Assembly: GCF_003010955.1 (NCBI RefSeq)
Contig: NZ_PGGO01000007.1
Location: 124,001-188,000, forward strand
DNA: 64,000 bases
DNA from: Phyllobacterium brassicacearum
GTDB lineage: Bacteria; Pseudomonadota; Alphaproteobacteria; Rhizobiales; Rhizobiaceae
Reading direction: 5' to 3'
The notes beneath the pieces were generated by a model. It saw nothing but the letters and a program-made list of their open reading frames with translations. It had not been told where the DNA came from and did not search any database. The position numbers and the translations under genes are program-made. This document shows, one piece after another, positions 47,085 to 56,673 of the stretch. Numbering within the stretch: position 1 is the stretch's first letter; the number at the start of each line of letters is the position of its first letter.

Positions 47085-48176
47085 ATGTCGGTTGCATGGA
47101 TAGGCAGCCAGCCGGTCTCTTTGATGGATGCAATTCAGAATGCTGCGAAGCTTCTGGCATCAAGCCGCTGTCCAGTCTTCACCCTCGATACGGATGTGCA
47201 TGGTACACGCAGTGCCATCGCTCTCATTGAACGGTTAGGCGGCGCTTACGATCACGCTCTCGGCGACGTGCTTGCGAAAGAGGTGACGCTGTTTACCGAC
47301 CATGGCGGCATGTTCACGACGCCGGGCGAGGCGCGGCGGCGGTCGAGCCTCATCATTCTCGTCGGTGATATTCCCGCGGCGCATCACGACATGTTGCTGT
47401 CATGGGCGGGCACGCAGCCCGATCTCGGCGATCGCGGCAAGCGAACATGGTTCCACATTCACGGGGAAATGAACGCGGCCGCCAAACTTGCGCGGCAACT
47501 CAAAGCCGTTTCGCTCGGAGCCGAGGGTCTGTCACTTGGCGGTGCGCTTGCCGTACTACGCGCCCAACTGCAGGACCGCCAGGTGGCGCGTTCGCTGGGC
47601 GGTATTGAACAGTTCAGGAAAGCCCTTGCCAAAAGCCAGTTTCCCGTCTTTGTCTTTTCCGGCACTTCCGGTGACGCGCCGGGCCTGGCCATGCTGCAGG
47701 GCCTGATTGCCGATCTGAACAGGAAGGGGCGCGCCAGCAGCGTGTTCCTGCCCGCCGACGACGATGCCTGGGGCACAGCCCTTACCTCCCTTTGGATGAC
47801 CGGATTTCCAACCCGGACAGGATTCTCGAATAGCCTCCCAAGCTATGACCCGGTGCGGTGGGACGTCCAGCGGATGATCCGTGACAAGGAAGCGGATCTT
47901 CATGTCTGGGTGTCTTCGCGGGGTGGTGAAACTCCCCCCAGAGGGGGGACGGCCGCCGTGATTTCGCTAAGCAGGACGGAAGCACCCGCGTCGGGTGCCG
48001 CGGTTACCATTGCCGTTGGCAAGCCTGGCGTCGACCATGACGGCGTGGCCTATTCCAGCCGGATCGGAACATTCCGGGCTCTTGCCGCCACCGCGCCATC
48101 GCCGCTGCCAAGCGTTGCAAATATCGTGCGGCAACTGGCCAATTCTTTGCCTGGCAGAAAGGCCTTGCCATGCTGA
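47085..48176 (+). CDS. fhcB: Formyltransferase/hydrolase complex subunit FhcB
   Basis: A 363-residue protein related to formylmethanofuran dehydrogenase subunit B. ATG 47085 is the sensible start (a TTG at 47076 is in frame). The LIILVGDIPAAHHDMLL and HIHGEMNAA regions fit. It has few cysteines and no iron-sulfur site, as known for bacterial FhcB, which lacks tungsten/molybdenum redox chemistry and is structural. It overlaps fhcA by 7 bp; order is B-A-D-C. Confidence 0.9.
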   Translation: MSVAWIGSQPVSLMDAIQNAAKLLASSRCPVFTLDTDVHGTRSAIALIERLGGAYDHALGDVLAKEVTLFTDHGGMFTTPGEARRRSSLIILVGDIPAAHHDMLLSWAGTQPDLGDRGKRTWFHIHGEMNAAAKLARQLKAVSLGAEGLSLGGALAVLRAQLQDRQVARSLGGIEQFRKALAKSQFPVFVFSGTSGDAPGLAMLQGLIADLNRKGRASSVFLPADDDAWGTALTSLWMTGFPTRTGFSNSLPSYDPVRWDVQRMIRDKEADLHVWVSSRGGETPPRGGTAAVISLSRTEAPASGAAVTIAVGKPGVDHDGVAYSSRIGTFRALAATAPSPLPSVANIVRQLANSLPGRKALPC

Positions 48177-49804
48177 CCCGGCTTGTCGGAGGAGAGGTCG
48201 TCGACCCGGTCAGTGGCGGCACCAGCCAGCGCGATGTCTGGATCAGGGATGGCGTGCTGATCGACCCGCCACAAGGCGAGACTGCCGGGGAGACACACGA
48301 TGTTTCGGGCTGCGTCGTCATGGCCGGCGCCATCGATATTCATTCGCATATAGGCGGCGGCAATGTGAACACGGCGCGGCTGCTGATGCCTGAACATCAC
48401 GCGGCACACCTGCCGCGACCTGCCAATACGCCCCTGTCCAATGCAGGCTGGTCGACGTTCCAGACCGGCTGCCTCTACGCGCAGATGGGTTTTACCACCG
48501 TGGTCGAGCCCGCCATGGCGCCATACACCGCCCTGCATACGCATCTCGAACTCGCTGACATCCCGATCATCGACAAGGCGACGCTCGCCATTCTCGGCAA
48601 TGACGATTTCACCCTGTCGCTGCTCCGCAACGGCAAGTCATCGGCGATGCTCGACGACTACGTTGCCTGGGTCGTGGGTTCGACTCGTGCCCTCGGCGTG
48701 AAGGTGATTAATGCCGGAGCTGCTGCGGCATTCAAGGAAAATGTCCGGTCCTTCTCGCTCGACGATACTGTGCCTGAATACGGCATCAGCTCGCGCAAGA
48801 TCGTCAAGTCACTGCAGGCATCCGTGACCAGGCTCGGCATACCGCATCCTTTGCATGTTCATTGCAATAATCTCGGCATTGCCGGCAGCGCGGATACGGC
48901 GGCAGACACCATTGCTGCGACCGAGGGCGTACCGCTGCATCTGGCTCATCTGCAGTTCTATGGCTACGGCACCGAGGGCAAGCGCAAATTCTCCTCCGAG
49001 GCAGCGCGTCTGGCAGAACTGGTCAATGCCAATCCGGACGTTTCGATCGATATCGGCCAGGTGATGTTCGGCCAGACCGTGACGATCTCCTCGGATGTGA
49101 TGCGGCAGTTTACGGCAATCGGCAACGCCAATCCGAAAAAGACCGTCATCATGGACGGTGATGGCAATGGCGGTGGCGGCATCGTTCCCTATCGCTACAA
49201 ACAGGATTATTACGGCTCGCTCCAATGGGCGGTCGGCCTTGAGCTCTTCCTTCTGATCACCGACCCGTGGCGCGTGTACTTCACCACCGACCACCCGAAT
49301 GGCGCGCCCTTCACCGCCTATCCGGAATTGTTCGAATTGCTGATGAGCAGCGGCGCCCGTGATGCCAAATCTGCGGAGTTGAATACGACAGCGCTGGAGC
49401 TGACGACACTCGCTTCGGTGCGCCGTGAGTATACGGTCGAAGAAATTGCGATCATGACCCGTGCCGCTCCGGCCCGCTTGCTTGGCCTCAAGGATCGCGG
49501 CCATCTTGGGGCCGGGGCCATTGCCGATATTGCGGTCTATCGCAAGGGCAGGGACATCGCCAAGATGTTCCGGGAGGCGGCGCTGGTTTTCAAGAATGGT
49601 GATCTCGTGGTGAAGAATGGCAAGGTAACCCACTATCGTTGGGGCAAGACCCTGCGGCTCAACCCGCCGCCGGACAAGGCAATGGTCAAGCGCATGAAGG
49701 ACTATCACGACGAGCACTACGGCCTGTCGCTCGACTGGTTCACCTTCCCCGATTCCGCCATTAGCCGCGACGAGCCATTTGCGGAGGTCAAATGCAACAG
49801 CTGA
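48170..49804 (+). CDS. fhcA: Formyltransferase/hydrolase complex subunit FhcA
   Basis: A 544-residue amidohydrolase-fold subunit that hydrolyses formyl-methylofuran to formate. The metal site begins with His58 and His60 (AIDIHSHIGGGN); HVHCNNLG, MDGDGNGGGG and YFTTDHPNG carry the later metal and active-site residues. All are present, so the hydrolase should be active. It overlaps fhcB and fhcD. Confidence 0.95.
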   Translation: MLTRLVGGEVVDPVSGGTSQRDVWIRDGVLIDPPQGETAGETHDVSGCVVMAGAIDIHSHIGGGNVNTARLLMPEHHAAHLPRPANTPLSNAGWSTFQTGCLYAQMGFTTVVEPAMAPYTALHTHLELADIPIIDKATLAILGNDDFTLSLLRNGKSSAMLDDYVAWVVGSTRALGVKVINAGAAAAFKENVRSFSLDDTVPEYGISSRKIVKSLQASVTRLGIPHPLHVHCNNLGIAGSADTAADTIAATEGVPLHLAHLQFYGYGTEGKRKFSSEAARLAELVNANPDVSIDIGQVMFGQTVTISSDVMRQFTAIGNANPKKTVIMDGDGNGGGGIVPYRYKQDYYGSLQWAVGLELFLLITDPWRVYFTTDHPNGAPFTAYPELFELLMSSGARDAKSAELNTTALELTTLASVRREYTVEEIAIMTRAAPARLLGLKDRGHLGAGAIADIAVYRKGRDIAKMFREAALVFKNGDLVVKNGKVTHYRWGKTLRLNPPPDKAMVKRMKDYHDEHYGLSLDWFTFPDSAISRDEPFAEVKCNS

Positions 49805-50700
49805 CCCGCAATGGCGTCGTGATCGACAACACTTTTGCCGAGGCCTTCGGCATGCGGGCGACCGCGATCGTCATCACTGCGCCGACGCTTGGATGGGCGC
49901 GGCAGGCGGCGATCACCATGACGGGTTATGCGACATCCGTCATCGGCTGCGGTTGCGAGGCAGCCATCGATGTCGATCTGCCGGAAAGCAAAACCCCGGA
50001 TGGCCGCCCCGGCTGCCGTGTCATGATCTTTGCCATGGGCACGGACGAATTGCAGAAACAGCTGAAGAGCCGGCTCGGGCAATGTGTCCTGACCTCACCG
50101 GGCAGCGCGTGTTTCGCCGGGCTCGAAGGGTCCGCTCCGCTCGATCTCGGCAACGCGCTGCGCTATTTCGGCGACGGCTGGCAGATATCGAAGAAATTCG
50201 GCGGCAGACACTATTGGCGCGTGCCTGTCATGGATGGCGAATTCCTGTGCGAGGCAACAACGGGATTGACCAAGAATGCCGTCGGCGGCGGTAACCTGTT
50301 GTTCCTGGCTGCCGATAATGCAAAGGCCTTGCATGCCGCCGAGCGAGCCGTAGCTGCTATCGGGAAGGTTCCAGGCGCGATCATGCCATTTCCGGGTGGC
50401 GTGGTCCGGTCGGGCTCGAAGGTCGGCGGCAAGTACAAGGGCATGATGGCGTCAACCAATGACGCCTTCGCGCCGACGCTGCGCGGTGTCGTCAACAGTG
50501 CCCTGACGCCCGACGTCAATGCAGTGCTTGAAGTCGTTATCGATGGCGAGACCAGCGACGCCGTTGCCGCCGCCATGCGGGCAGGACTGAAAGCCGTCAT
50601 CGATCTCGGCCCGAAGCGTGGCGCGCTTCGGATCAGTGCTGGCAATTATGGCGGTAAGCTCGGCAAGTTTCACTATCACCTGAAGGATTTGCTGCCATGA
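49792..50700 (+). CDS. fhcD: Formylmethanofuran:H4MPT formyltransferase FhcD
   Basis: A 302-residue enzyme passing the formyl group from H4MPT to methylofuran within the Fhc complex. FAEAFGMRATAIVITAPTLGWA opens the protein; GVVRSGSKVGGKYKGMMASTND and ISAGNYGGKLGKFHYHL are the conserved blocks. It overlaps fhcA by 13 bp and fhcC by 4 bp. Confidence 0.96.
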   Translation: MQQLTRNGVVIDNTFAEAFGMRATAIVITAPTLGWARQAAITMTGYATSVIGCGCEAAIDVDLPESKTPDGRPGCRVMIFAMGTDELQKQLKSRLGQCVLTSPGSACFAGLEGSAPLDLGNALRYFGDGWQISKKFGGRHYWRVPVMDGEFLCEATTGLTKNAVGGGNLLFLAADNAKALHAAERAVAAIGKVPGAIMPFPGGVVRSGSKVGGKYKGMMASTNDAFAPTLRGVVNSALTPDVNAVLEVVIDGETSDAVAAAMRAGLKAVIDLGPKRGALRISAGNYGGKLGKFHYHLKDLLP

Positions 50701-51512
50701 AAGCGCTGACCTTCTCGCTCCTCGCCGAACCTGAAGAACGTCTGGACCTGTCCGGCCTGACCCCGGCTGCCCTCGCTGGCCTGACCGCGTTGCAGATCGC
50801 CAAGCTCCGGATCGGGACGGGCCGCAATCCTGTGCTGGCTGGCGATATCCTCAAAATCACGGGCAAGGATGCGGACAGCCTCGTCGTCGAAGGCAGTAGC
50901 TCGCGCCTCGACAAGGTTGGTTCGAGGATGATCGGCGGCTCGATCCGCGTCACAGGCAATGTCGGCAACCAGGCCGGCAGGGAGATGTCCGGCGGATCGC
51001 TGATCATCGAGGGCGGTGCCGGTGACCACGCCGGCTCCGGCATGTCTGGCGGCCGCATCGAGATCAAAGGCAATGCCGGAGATAATATCGGCGGACCGCT
51101 CGCGGGCGAGATCGTCGGCATGGAAGGTGGTGTGCTGATCGTTAACGGCAAGGCAGGCAATTATGCGGGAGATCGTCTTCGCCGCGGTGTCATCGCAATC
51201 CTCAAGGGCTGCGGCGACTATGCTGGTTATCGCATGATCGCCGGCACGATCGTCGTGAAGGGGCGCGTTGGTGCCATGCCAGGATATCTCATGAAACGCG
51301 GCTCCCTGCTGTTTGATCGCCGTCCAGAAAATCTTGTTCCGACCTTCATGCCATGCGGCGAACCGGACATTGCCTTTTCAGATTTGTTCGACCGCTTTCT
51401 CGTGGACGAGAAGATATTGGCGCGGCCTTTGCTCGGTCAAAAGCCGGGCAGATACGGTGGCGACAATGCTGTATCCGGCAAGGGCGAGATTCTGTTCAGG
51501 CGCGGACGCTAG
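50697..51512 (+). CDS. fhcC: Formyltransferase/hydrolase complex subunit FhcC
   Basis: A 271-residue glutamate-synthase-like right-handed beta-helix built from repeated GG-x-I/L-x-V/I-x-G-x-A-G units between about residues 75 and 195, such as MSGGSLIIEGGAG and MSGGRIEIKGNAG. FhcC is the structural subunit that holds FhcD. It is the last gene of fhcBADC; its TAG stop lies within a TAGAGC that begins a short repeat-like dyad. Confidence 0.95.
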   Translation: MKALTFSLLAEPEERLDLSGLTPAALAGLTALQIAKLRIGTGRNPVLAGDILKITGKDADSLVVEGSSSRLDKVGSRMIGGSIRVTGNVGNQAGREMSGGSLIIEGGAGDHAGSGMSGGRIEIKGNAGDNIGGPLAGEIVGMEGGVLIVNGKAGNYAGDRLRRGVIAILKGCGDYAGYRMIAGTIVVKGRVGAMPGYLMKRGSLLFDRRPENLVPTFMPCGEPDIAFSDLFDRFLVDEKILARPLLGQKPGRYGGDNAVSGKGEILFRRGR

Positions 51513-51566
51513 AGCAAGTTCGATTATCCAGGGCACAGAACTGCGCCGATTTTGCACGACGCTCTA
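51510..51566. repeat. Possible remnant of an intergenic repeat
   Basis: TAGAGC (51510-51515) and GCTCTA (51561-51566) form inverted ends around about 45 bp, like the AGAGC ends of copies A-C, but the GCAATTCCGGACG core is missing. The left end includes the fhcC stop codon. Confidence 0.3.
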
Positions 51567-51652
51567 ATGATCCCTCTGCACGCACAACGGAACATACAGT
51601 ACGACACTGCGTTATGCGTATCGAACAGTTCAGTTTTTCGGAGTAAAATGAT

Positions 51653-51739
51653 ATGGATCTCACCACACTTCTTCTTATTGTTTTGATTCTGCTGTTGTTA
51701 GGTGGAGGCGGCTGGTACGGTCGAGGGCGCTGGTACTAA
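51653..51739 (+). CDS. 28-residue small membrane protein
   Basis: A tiny ORF with the upstream sequence CGGAGTAAAATGAT. It encodes an N-terminal hydrophobic helix (LTTLLLIVLILLLL) and then GGGGWYGRGRWY. Peptides of this build, a hydrophobic helix plus a Gly/Trp/Tyr tail, are common in Rhizobiales and often grouped near DUF3309. Function is unknown. Confidence 0.6.
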   Translation: MDLTTLLLIVLILLLLGGGGWYGRGRWY

Positions 51740-51883
51740 GCGACACTTGCACAACCAGTGAGGCTCGTTGCTGGCGGCACTATCTCAAGCACTTGTAAAT
51801 CCGACCGCTGAGTGCAGGCTACGTCGCCGTCCTCGGCTTGGTGGAACGGGGCTCTAGCATGTGGCGAGCGGCCTTGCTGAAAT

Positions 51884-52282
51884 TTAGCGCGTGAAACTGT
51901 ATAGCGCGCAGGTTCCCTTCTGCGGTTTCGGATCGGCCACAGCTTCCTGAGGCACATCAGGCCCCTCGAATACCTTCATGAAAAGGGAGACAGTGCTTCC
52001 CTGGGCAAGAACGACATACATCACATCCTTCTCGCCGCACAGGCGGTTGCCGTTCATAAGCACAGGATTGGCCGGAGGGTCGACCTTGAACACGCCAAGC
52101 CGGCCTTCGACGGGAACGAGCCTGATGCTCTCTCCATTGGCAAAAACGATCCGATCGGTTCCAAGAGTGATATCCCCGGTGACAGCCGTCGCCGTGTTGC
52201 TGGATGCCTTCCATACGTCGTCCTGGGCGTGGGACGAGGCAGACCCCGACACCAGAACCACGGCTGCCAGTAGCGTCCGCAT
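51884..52282 (-). CDS. Secreted protein of unknown function
   Basis: A 132-residue protein with a signal peptide (cleavage near SSHAQ). The body is beta-rich (DITLGTDRIVFANGESIRL), with two cysteines (LCGEKDVMYVVLAQ and KGTCALYSF) likely bonded in the periplasm. CGEKDV is a phrase seen in small rhizobial secreted proteins. An AGGAGGAT-type ribosome site precedes the ATG. No family is named. Confidence 0.72.
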   Translation of the reverse strand: MRTLLAAVVLVSGSASSHAQDDVWKASSNTATAVTGDITLGTDRIVFANGESIRLVPVEGRLGVFKVDPPANPVLMNGNRLCGEKDVMYVVLAQGSTVSLFMKVFEGPDVPQEAVADPKPQKGTCALYSFTR

Positions 52283-52949
52283 GGCGATCCTCCTTGTTTT
52301 TTTTAACTGACGCTCAAAGAAAGGCGTTTATCGGGCACCGGCCGGGATCGTCAGCAGCGCACAGACCGTGCTCAGTGCGTGTGACAGCTCTATGCGAGGA
52401 ACGCTTCAATCATCGCGTTGGCTGTCGACCCGAACTTGTGATGCCACCCACGATCGCAACGACTGAGGCTGCGCCTTTCAATGCGCAGCGGGTCGCCGGT
52501 GGTCCCTGGGTCGACGGATAGCATTTCGAGGTTGCAAATAGAACTCTACGCGCAACCACGACGGTCCATGCGCAACTATCAATGCAGCCGGTGCCGAGGC
52601 TCAATGGCATCGGTTTTCTAAGCGCGATATGGTTTGATGACGGTACTTTTAGACGCAGCGTCGGGTGCGTTGTCGGAGGCCGCGAGGTCTAAAAATCGCC
52701 CGACTGACCCGATAGCTGGCGAAACCTCAAAAAAATTTCGCGGCGATTTTCCCTTACAATCAAAAAGCGTAACTTTTTGACGTGCCCGGTGCCGGAGTTT
52801 TTTTGCCGCCAGATCCAGCAGATAATCGAGGTCGATATCGAACCAGAGCTCAGGTAGGTTTCGAATGCAGGATTTTGATCTCTTTGCATATCATTGTTAT
52901 TATGCATGATATCTAAACAGATCATTTAGAGGTTGACTTTACGCGTTCG
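52283..52949. other. 667-bp stretch without a confident gene
   Basis: Between the secreted protein and hipB. Short frames exist on both strands, but none has a convincing ribosome site plus protein-like composition. From about 52690 onward the DNA becomes AT-rich and leads into the hip operator region. It may be a remnant of transferred DNA. Confidence 0.5.
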
Positions 52950-53015
52950 ATGAGATACCTTAGAGACCTTTGCATATCATATCGGATGATCATGTATCGT
53001 ATGAGTATCATGATA
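52882..53015 (+). promoter_or_regulatory. Operator-like dyads at the hipBA promoter
   Basis: The 13-bp sequence CTTTGCATATCAT occurs twice (52882-52894 and 52968-52980). The first is followed by ATGATAT (52906-52912), giving ATATCAT-N11-ATGATAT. A perfect palindrome, TATCATGATA, is at 53006-53015. Repeated half-sites fit autoregulation by HipB. The last ones lie inside the longest hipB frame, suggesting that translation starts later. Confidence 0.5.
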
Positions 53016-53339
53016 GGGTCTGAATCGGAAATTTTGTGTGAACTCGGTGATATCCTCAGGCATGCGAGGCTGGCTGCCGCCATGACGCAGGAACAGGTCG
53101 CTGATTTGGCAGGCATATCTCGCCCCCGATATCGCGACATCGAAAAGGGAACCGCGGCGGCGCGTGCGACGACGCTGATGAATGTCGCTCGCGCGCTCGG
53201 TCTGGAAATGATGCTGGTTCCGCAAGTCATGGTGCCGGCTGTCCAGGCTCTGTTACGTCCGCATAGTGACGACGACCTACCCGCCTTTGTTTCTCAACCT
53301 GACGATGATGATCATGGCCCCAGTCTTTCACGCACCTAA
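52950..53339 (+). CDS. hipB: HipB-type antitoxin (XRE family)
   Basis: Up to 129 residues; ATG codons at 52986, 52992, 53001 and 53010 are alternatives, and 53010 would exclude the operator-like dyads. The helix-turn-helix (LGDILRHARLAAAMTQEQVADLAGISRPRYRDIEKG) is typical Cro/XRE. An acidic C-terminal tail follows. It overlaps the toxin gene by 26 bp, as antitoxins often do, and should repress the pair. Confidence 0.88.
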   Translation: MRYLRDLCISYRMIMYRMSIMIGSESEILCELGDILRHARLAAAMTQEQVADLAGISRPRYRDIEKGTAAARATTLMNVARALGLEMMLVPQVMVPAVQALLRPHSDDDLPAFVSQPDDDDHGPSLSRT

Positions 53340-54570
53340 GACGATCCCGTCACTGGACGTGCTCTTGAGCACGCTGAAGGTCGGAACGATCGTCAGGACA
53401 CCGGGTGATTTCGTCGCGTTCAACCTCAATGAGGCTTATCGCGCGACAGGCGGCTTTCCGGTTCTTAGCCTGTCGTTCCGGGCAGCGACGGGAGGATTGC
53501 GGAAAGATCCGAAGCCTCTGGCCGGCGCCTTGCCAGCTTTCTTCGCAAACCTCCTTCCGGAGGAGAAGCTGCGCGAGGCGATGGAAAAGCACCACGGCGC
53601 CAATGTGCGGCCGGGCAATGATTTCGATCTGCTGGCGGCGCTTGGCACCGATCTGCCGGGGGCAGTGCGGGTCGTGCCCAGTGACGGGGCGATAGCGGTT
53701 GCGCAGGATGCTTCAAAGGACAAGCCCAAGGCTCGATTTTCACTTGCCGGCGTGCAGATGAAGCTGTCGGTCATGAAGAATACGGGAAAAGGCGGCGGCC
53801 TGACCTTGCCGATGGACGACGAGCAGGGCCGGTACATCGCCAAGTTTCCTTCCATCGCGTTTCCGGGCGTTTCCGAGAACGAATTTGCTAACCTCGCGCT
53901 GGCCGCAGCGATAGGTATGGAGGTTCCTGAACGCGAGCTGGTCGAGAAGTCCGATTTCGACGGCATTCCCGAGGAATTCGACACGTTGTCGGAAGGCAAG
54001 GTGCTTCTCGTCAAACGCTTCGATCGCGACGCTGAGGGAGATAGGATTCACATCGAGGATTTCGCGCAGGTCTTCGGCGTCTATCCCTCGCGCAAATATG
54101 AGGGCGCCGCTTATCACGACATTGCCTCGGCTCTTGGCGTGGCCGTGTCGCCTACAGCGGCACTCGAATTCGTCCGCCGCCTGGCGTTGACTGTCATCAC
54201 CGGCAATGGCGATATGCACCTGAAGAACTGGTCGTTGATCTATCCCGGAAACGGCGACAGGCCGGCGCTTGCACCAATCTACGACGCCCTGTCGACCGTG
54301 CCATACATTCGCGCCGACGCCATGGCACTTTCGCTTGGAGGAGAGCGTTCGTTCAAGGCGCTAACCGCACCGCGATGGAAGGCATTTGCAAACCGTGCAA
54401 GGCTTCCGGAGCCGGCCGTCCTGAAGATAGTGGTCGAGGCCGTCGAACTCGTCAACGAGCACTGGTGGCAACTGCCTGAGCGTGACGTTGTTCCGGCGAA
54501 AGTGCTCGATCGGATCGATGAGCATGTAAAAGCAATGACACCGATACTGAGTTCCTGCTCCAAAAAGTAA
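53314..54570 (+). CDS. hipA: HipA-type serine/threonine kinase toxin
   Basis: About 418 residues from ATG 53314 (53305 and 53308 also possible). The N-terminal HipA domain includes RFSLAGVQMKLSV; the kinase core has the catalytic loop GNGDMHLKNWS (Asp300) and the metal-binding APIYDALS (Asp324). In E. coli HipA phosphorylates glutamyl-tRNA synthetase. All key residues are present, so it should be active. It is shorter than E. coli HipA by about 20 residues. Confidence 0.92.
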   Translation: MAPVFHAPKTIPSLDVLLSTLKVGTIVRTPGDFVAFNLNEAYRATGGFPVLSLSFRAATGGLRKDPKPLAGALPAFFANLLPEEKLREAMEKHHGANVRPGNDFDLLAALGTDLPGAVRVVPSDGAIAVAQDASKDKPKARFSLAGVQMKLSVMKNTGKGGGLTLPMDDEQGRYIAKFPSIAFPGVSENEFANLALAAAIGMEVPERELVEKSDFDGIPEEFDTLSEGKVLLVKRFDRDAEGDRIHIEDFAQVFGVYPSRKYEGAAYHDIASALGVAVSPTAALEFVRRLALTVITGNGDMHLKNWSLIYPGNGDRPALAPIYDALSTVPYIRADAMALSLGGERSFKALTAPRWKAFANRARLPEPAVLKIVVEAVELVNEHWWQLPERDVVPAKVLDRIDEHVKAMTPILSSCSKK

Positions 54571-55027
54571 GCCAAAAATGAAAACAACTTTGGGCAAATT
54601 GACGTGCTCCCCGTCTTTGGGCCATCCGGAGCTGGAATTTTCCGGGGTCATGACTCATGCCGGCGGACGAGCACTCTAAGGGGCGCGTAGGCGACGCATG
54701 TGTTGCTCGGACAAGGGCAACCCCGGTGCCGATGCTCCCAAGCGGAACGAACCGGATCAAAAGTCGCCGGACAGGCGGTCTTCGTATCGCACCACTCCTA
54801 CCCCAAAGAGACGCTTCGATAACCGCCGTCTTCCCAACCATTCAATGGTCAGACGCGAAAGCGGGCGTGGCAAGTAGGCGCAGTGCAGACCGCATCATAT
54901 TCACACCCACGGTTCCTTAAGATTGAAAACGTAAGTTGAATGAAACAGGTTCTGGCATTCCGGATCGGCTCGCTTATAACGGGGATTCTATCCATGCCCG
55001 CCTTGCCCCAACAGGAAAGTTGATGAG
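54571..55027. other. Spacer after hipA, nothing recognised
   Basis: About 457 bp. Overlapping frames on both strands (for example 54657-54920 plus and 54452-54841 minus) have Arg/Pro-rich, low-complexity products without motifs, typical of non-coding GC-rich DNA. The promoter of the MFS gene must lie near the end. Confidence 0.5.
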
Positions 55028-56656
55028 GTGACAGACCGAAAATCGCCACTCGCTCCGTTCAAGCACGAGACCTTCCGCACCATCTGGATTGCCAGCCTAT
55101 CCTCGAATTTCGGTTCCCTGATCCAGGCGGTCGGCGCGGCCTGGATGATGACGACCATTTCGAATTCTGTCGATATGGTCGCCCTGGTGCAGGCCTCGAC
55201 TGCTCTGCCCATAATGCTCTTTTCCCTCCTCTCCGGGGCACTGGCAGATAATTTCAACCGGCGCAGGGTCATGCTGATCGCGCAGTTCTTTATGGTCTCC
55301 ATCTCTGTACTGCTGACGGTCTGCGCCTACTTCGGCCTCATCACGCCATGGCTGCTGCTGACGTTCACCTTTCTCCTCGGTTGCGGAACGGCGTTGAACA
55401 ACCCCTCATGGCAGGCCTCCGTCGGCGACATGGTTCCACGCGACGACCTTCCCGCAGCGGTGGCCCTCAACAGCATGGGATTCAACATCACCCGTAGCGT
55501 TGGTCCGGCCATCGGCGGTTTGATCGTTGCCGTGGCTGGCGCTGCCGCCGCCTTTGCGGTCAATGCTGTCAGTTACCTCGCTCTGATTTTCGCGCTGCTT
55601 CGCTGGCAGCCCAAGTATGACCCGAACCCGTTGCCGCGCGAAACGCTCGGACGCGCCGTATCGGCAGGCCTGCGCTACGTGGCGATGTCGCCAAACATCG
55701 GCAAAGTGATCTTTCGCGGCTTTGTATTCGGTCTTTCTGCCAGCGCGGTGCTGGCGCTGCTGCCCCTGGTCGCACGCGACCTCGTCGGGGGCGGGCCGCT
55801 GGTTTACGGCACCATGCTTGGTTCGTTCGGCATCGGCGCCATTGGTGGCGCACTTCTAAGCGCGCGGCTGCGGGAATTCCTGTCGAGCGAATCCATTGTG
55901 CGTATTGCCTTCGCCGGATTTGCCATCAGTGCCGCGATTGCAGCATTGAGCCGGAACGTTTGGCCAACGAACGCTGCTCTCCTTTCTGCCGGTGCCTGCT
56001 GGGTGCTTGCTCTGTCACTGTTCAACGTGACAGTACAGCTTTCTACCCCACGTTGGGTGGTTGGCCGCGCCCTGTCTCTGTACCAGACGACGACTTTTGG
56101 CGGCATCGCCGGCGGCAGCTGGATATGGGGTCTGGCAGCCGCAGAATATGGCGCGGACAAAGCGTTGCTTGCCTCAAGCGCGGTCATGCTTTTCGGTGCT
56201 GTGATCGGACTTCGTTACGCGCTTCCAGAGTTCAAGACGCTCAATCTCGACCCGCTCAACCGGTTCAGCGAGCCGCTGCTTGCGCTGGATCTGAAACCGC
56301 GAAGCGGACCAATCGTCATCATGATCGACTACATTATTGCCGAAGAGGACGTGCCTGAATTCCTCGCAGCCATGGCAGCGCGGCGACGTGTGCGCATTCG
56401 CGACGGGGCAGGGCACTGGGCACTGATGCGCGATCTCGAGAACCCCGAGATCTGGACCGAGAGCTATCACACGCCGACCTGGGTCGAATATGTGCGCCAC
56501 AATCAGCGCAGGACACAGGCCGATGCTGCGATCGGCGACCGGATCCGTGAACTCCATCGCGGTGTCACCGATCCACGGGTGCATCGCATGATCGAGCGGC
56601 AGACCATCCTGCCGCACGATATCGCCGCTCACAAGACGCCGATTGACATGTCGTAG
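55028..56656 (+). CDS. MFS transporter with cytoplasmic C-terminal domain (EntS-like)
   Basis: A 542-residue protein with a GTG start. Residues about 15-405 hold some 10-12 transmembrane helices of the MFS_3 (enterobactin exporter-like) group, with DNFNRRRVMLIAQ in the cytoplasmic loop. The last 130 residues (about 410-542, VIMIDYIIAEEDVPEFLAAM...) form a soluble alpha-beta domain seen in many members. The substrate is unknown. It stands alone, followed by convergent genes. Confidence 0.88.
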   Translation: MTDRKSPLAPFKHETFRTIWIASLSSNFGSLIQAVGAAWMMTTISNSVDMVALVQASTALPIMLFSLLSGALADNFNRRRVMLIAQFFMVSISVLLTVCAYFGLITPWLLLTFTFLLGCGTALNNPSWQASVGDMVPRDDLPAAVALNSMGFNITRSVGPAIGGLIVAVAGAAAAFAVNAVSYLALIFALLRWQPKYDPNPLPRETLGRAVSAGLRYVAMSPNIGKVIFRGFVFGLSASAVLALLPLVARDLVGGGPLVYGTMLGSFGIGAIGGALLSARLREFLSSESIVRIAFAGFAISAAIAALSRNVWPTNAALLSAGACWVLALSLFNVTVQLSTPRWVVGRALSLYQTTTFGGIAGGSWIWGLAAAEYGADKALLASSAVMLFGAVIGLRYALPEFKTLNLDPLNRFSEPLLALDLKPRSGPIVIMIDYIIAEEDVPEFLAAMAARRRVRIRDGAGHWALMRDLENPEIWTESYHTPTWVEYVRHNQRRTQADAAIGDRIRELHRGVTDPRVHRMIERQTILPHDIAAHKTPIDMS

Positions 56657-56673
56657 GTCTCGCCATGGGGCGC

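Noticed and set aside
52689-52925. Minus-strand frame ending FRQLSGQSGDF
   Set aside because: No ribosome site, mixed composition and no recognised domain; it also overlaps the hip operator region.
54452-54920. Overlapping frames on both strands after hipA, possibly an IS remnant
   Set aside because: Arg/Pro-rich products without motifs, no terminal inverted repeats found.
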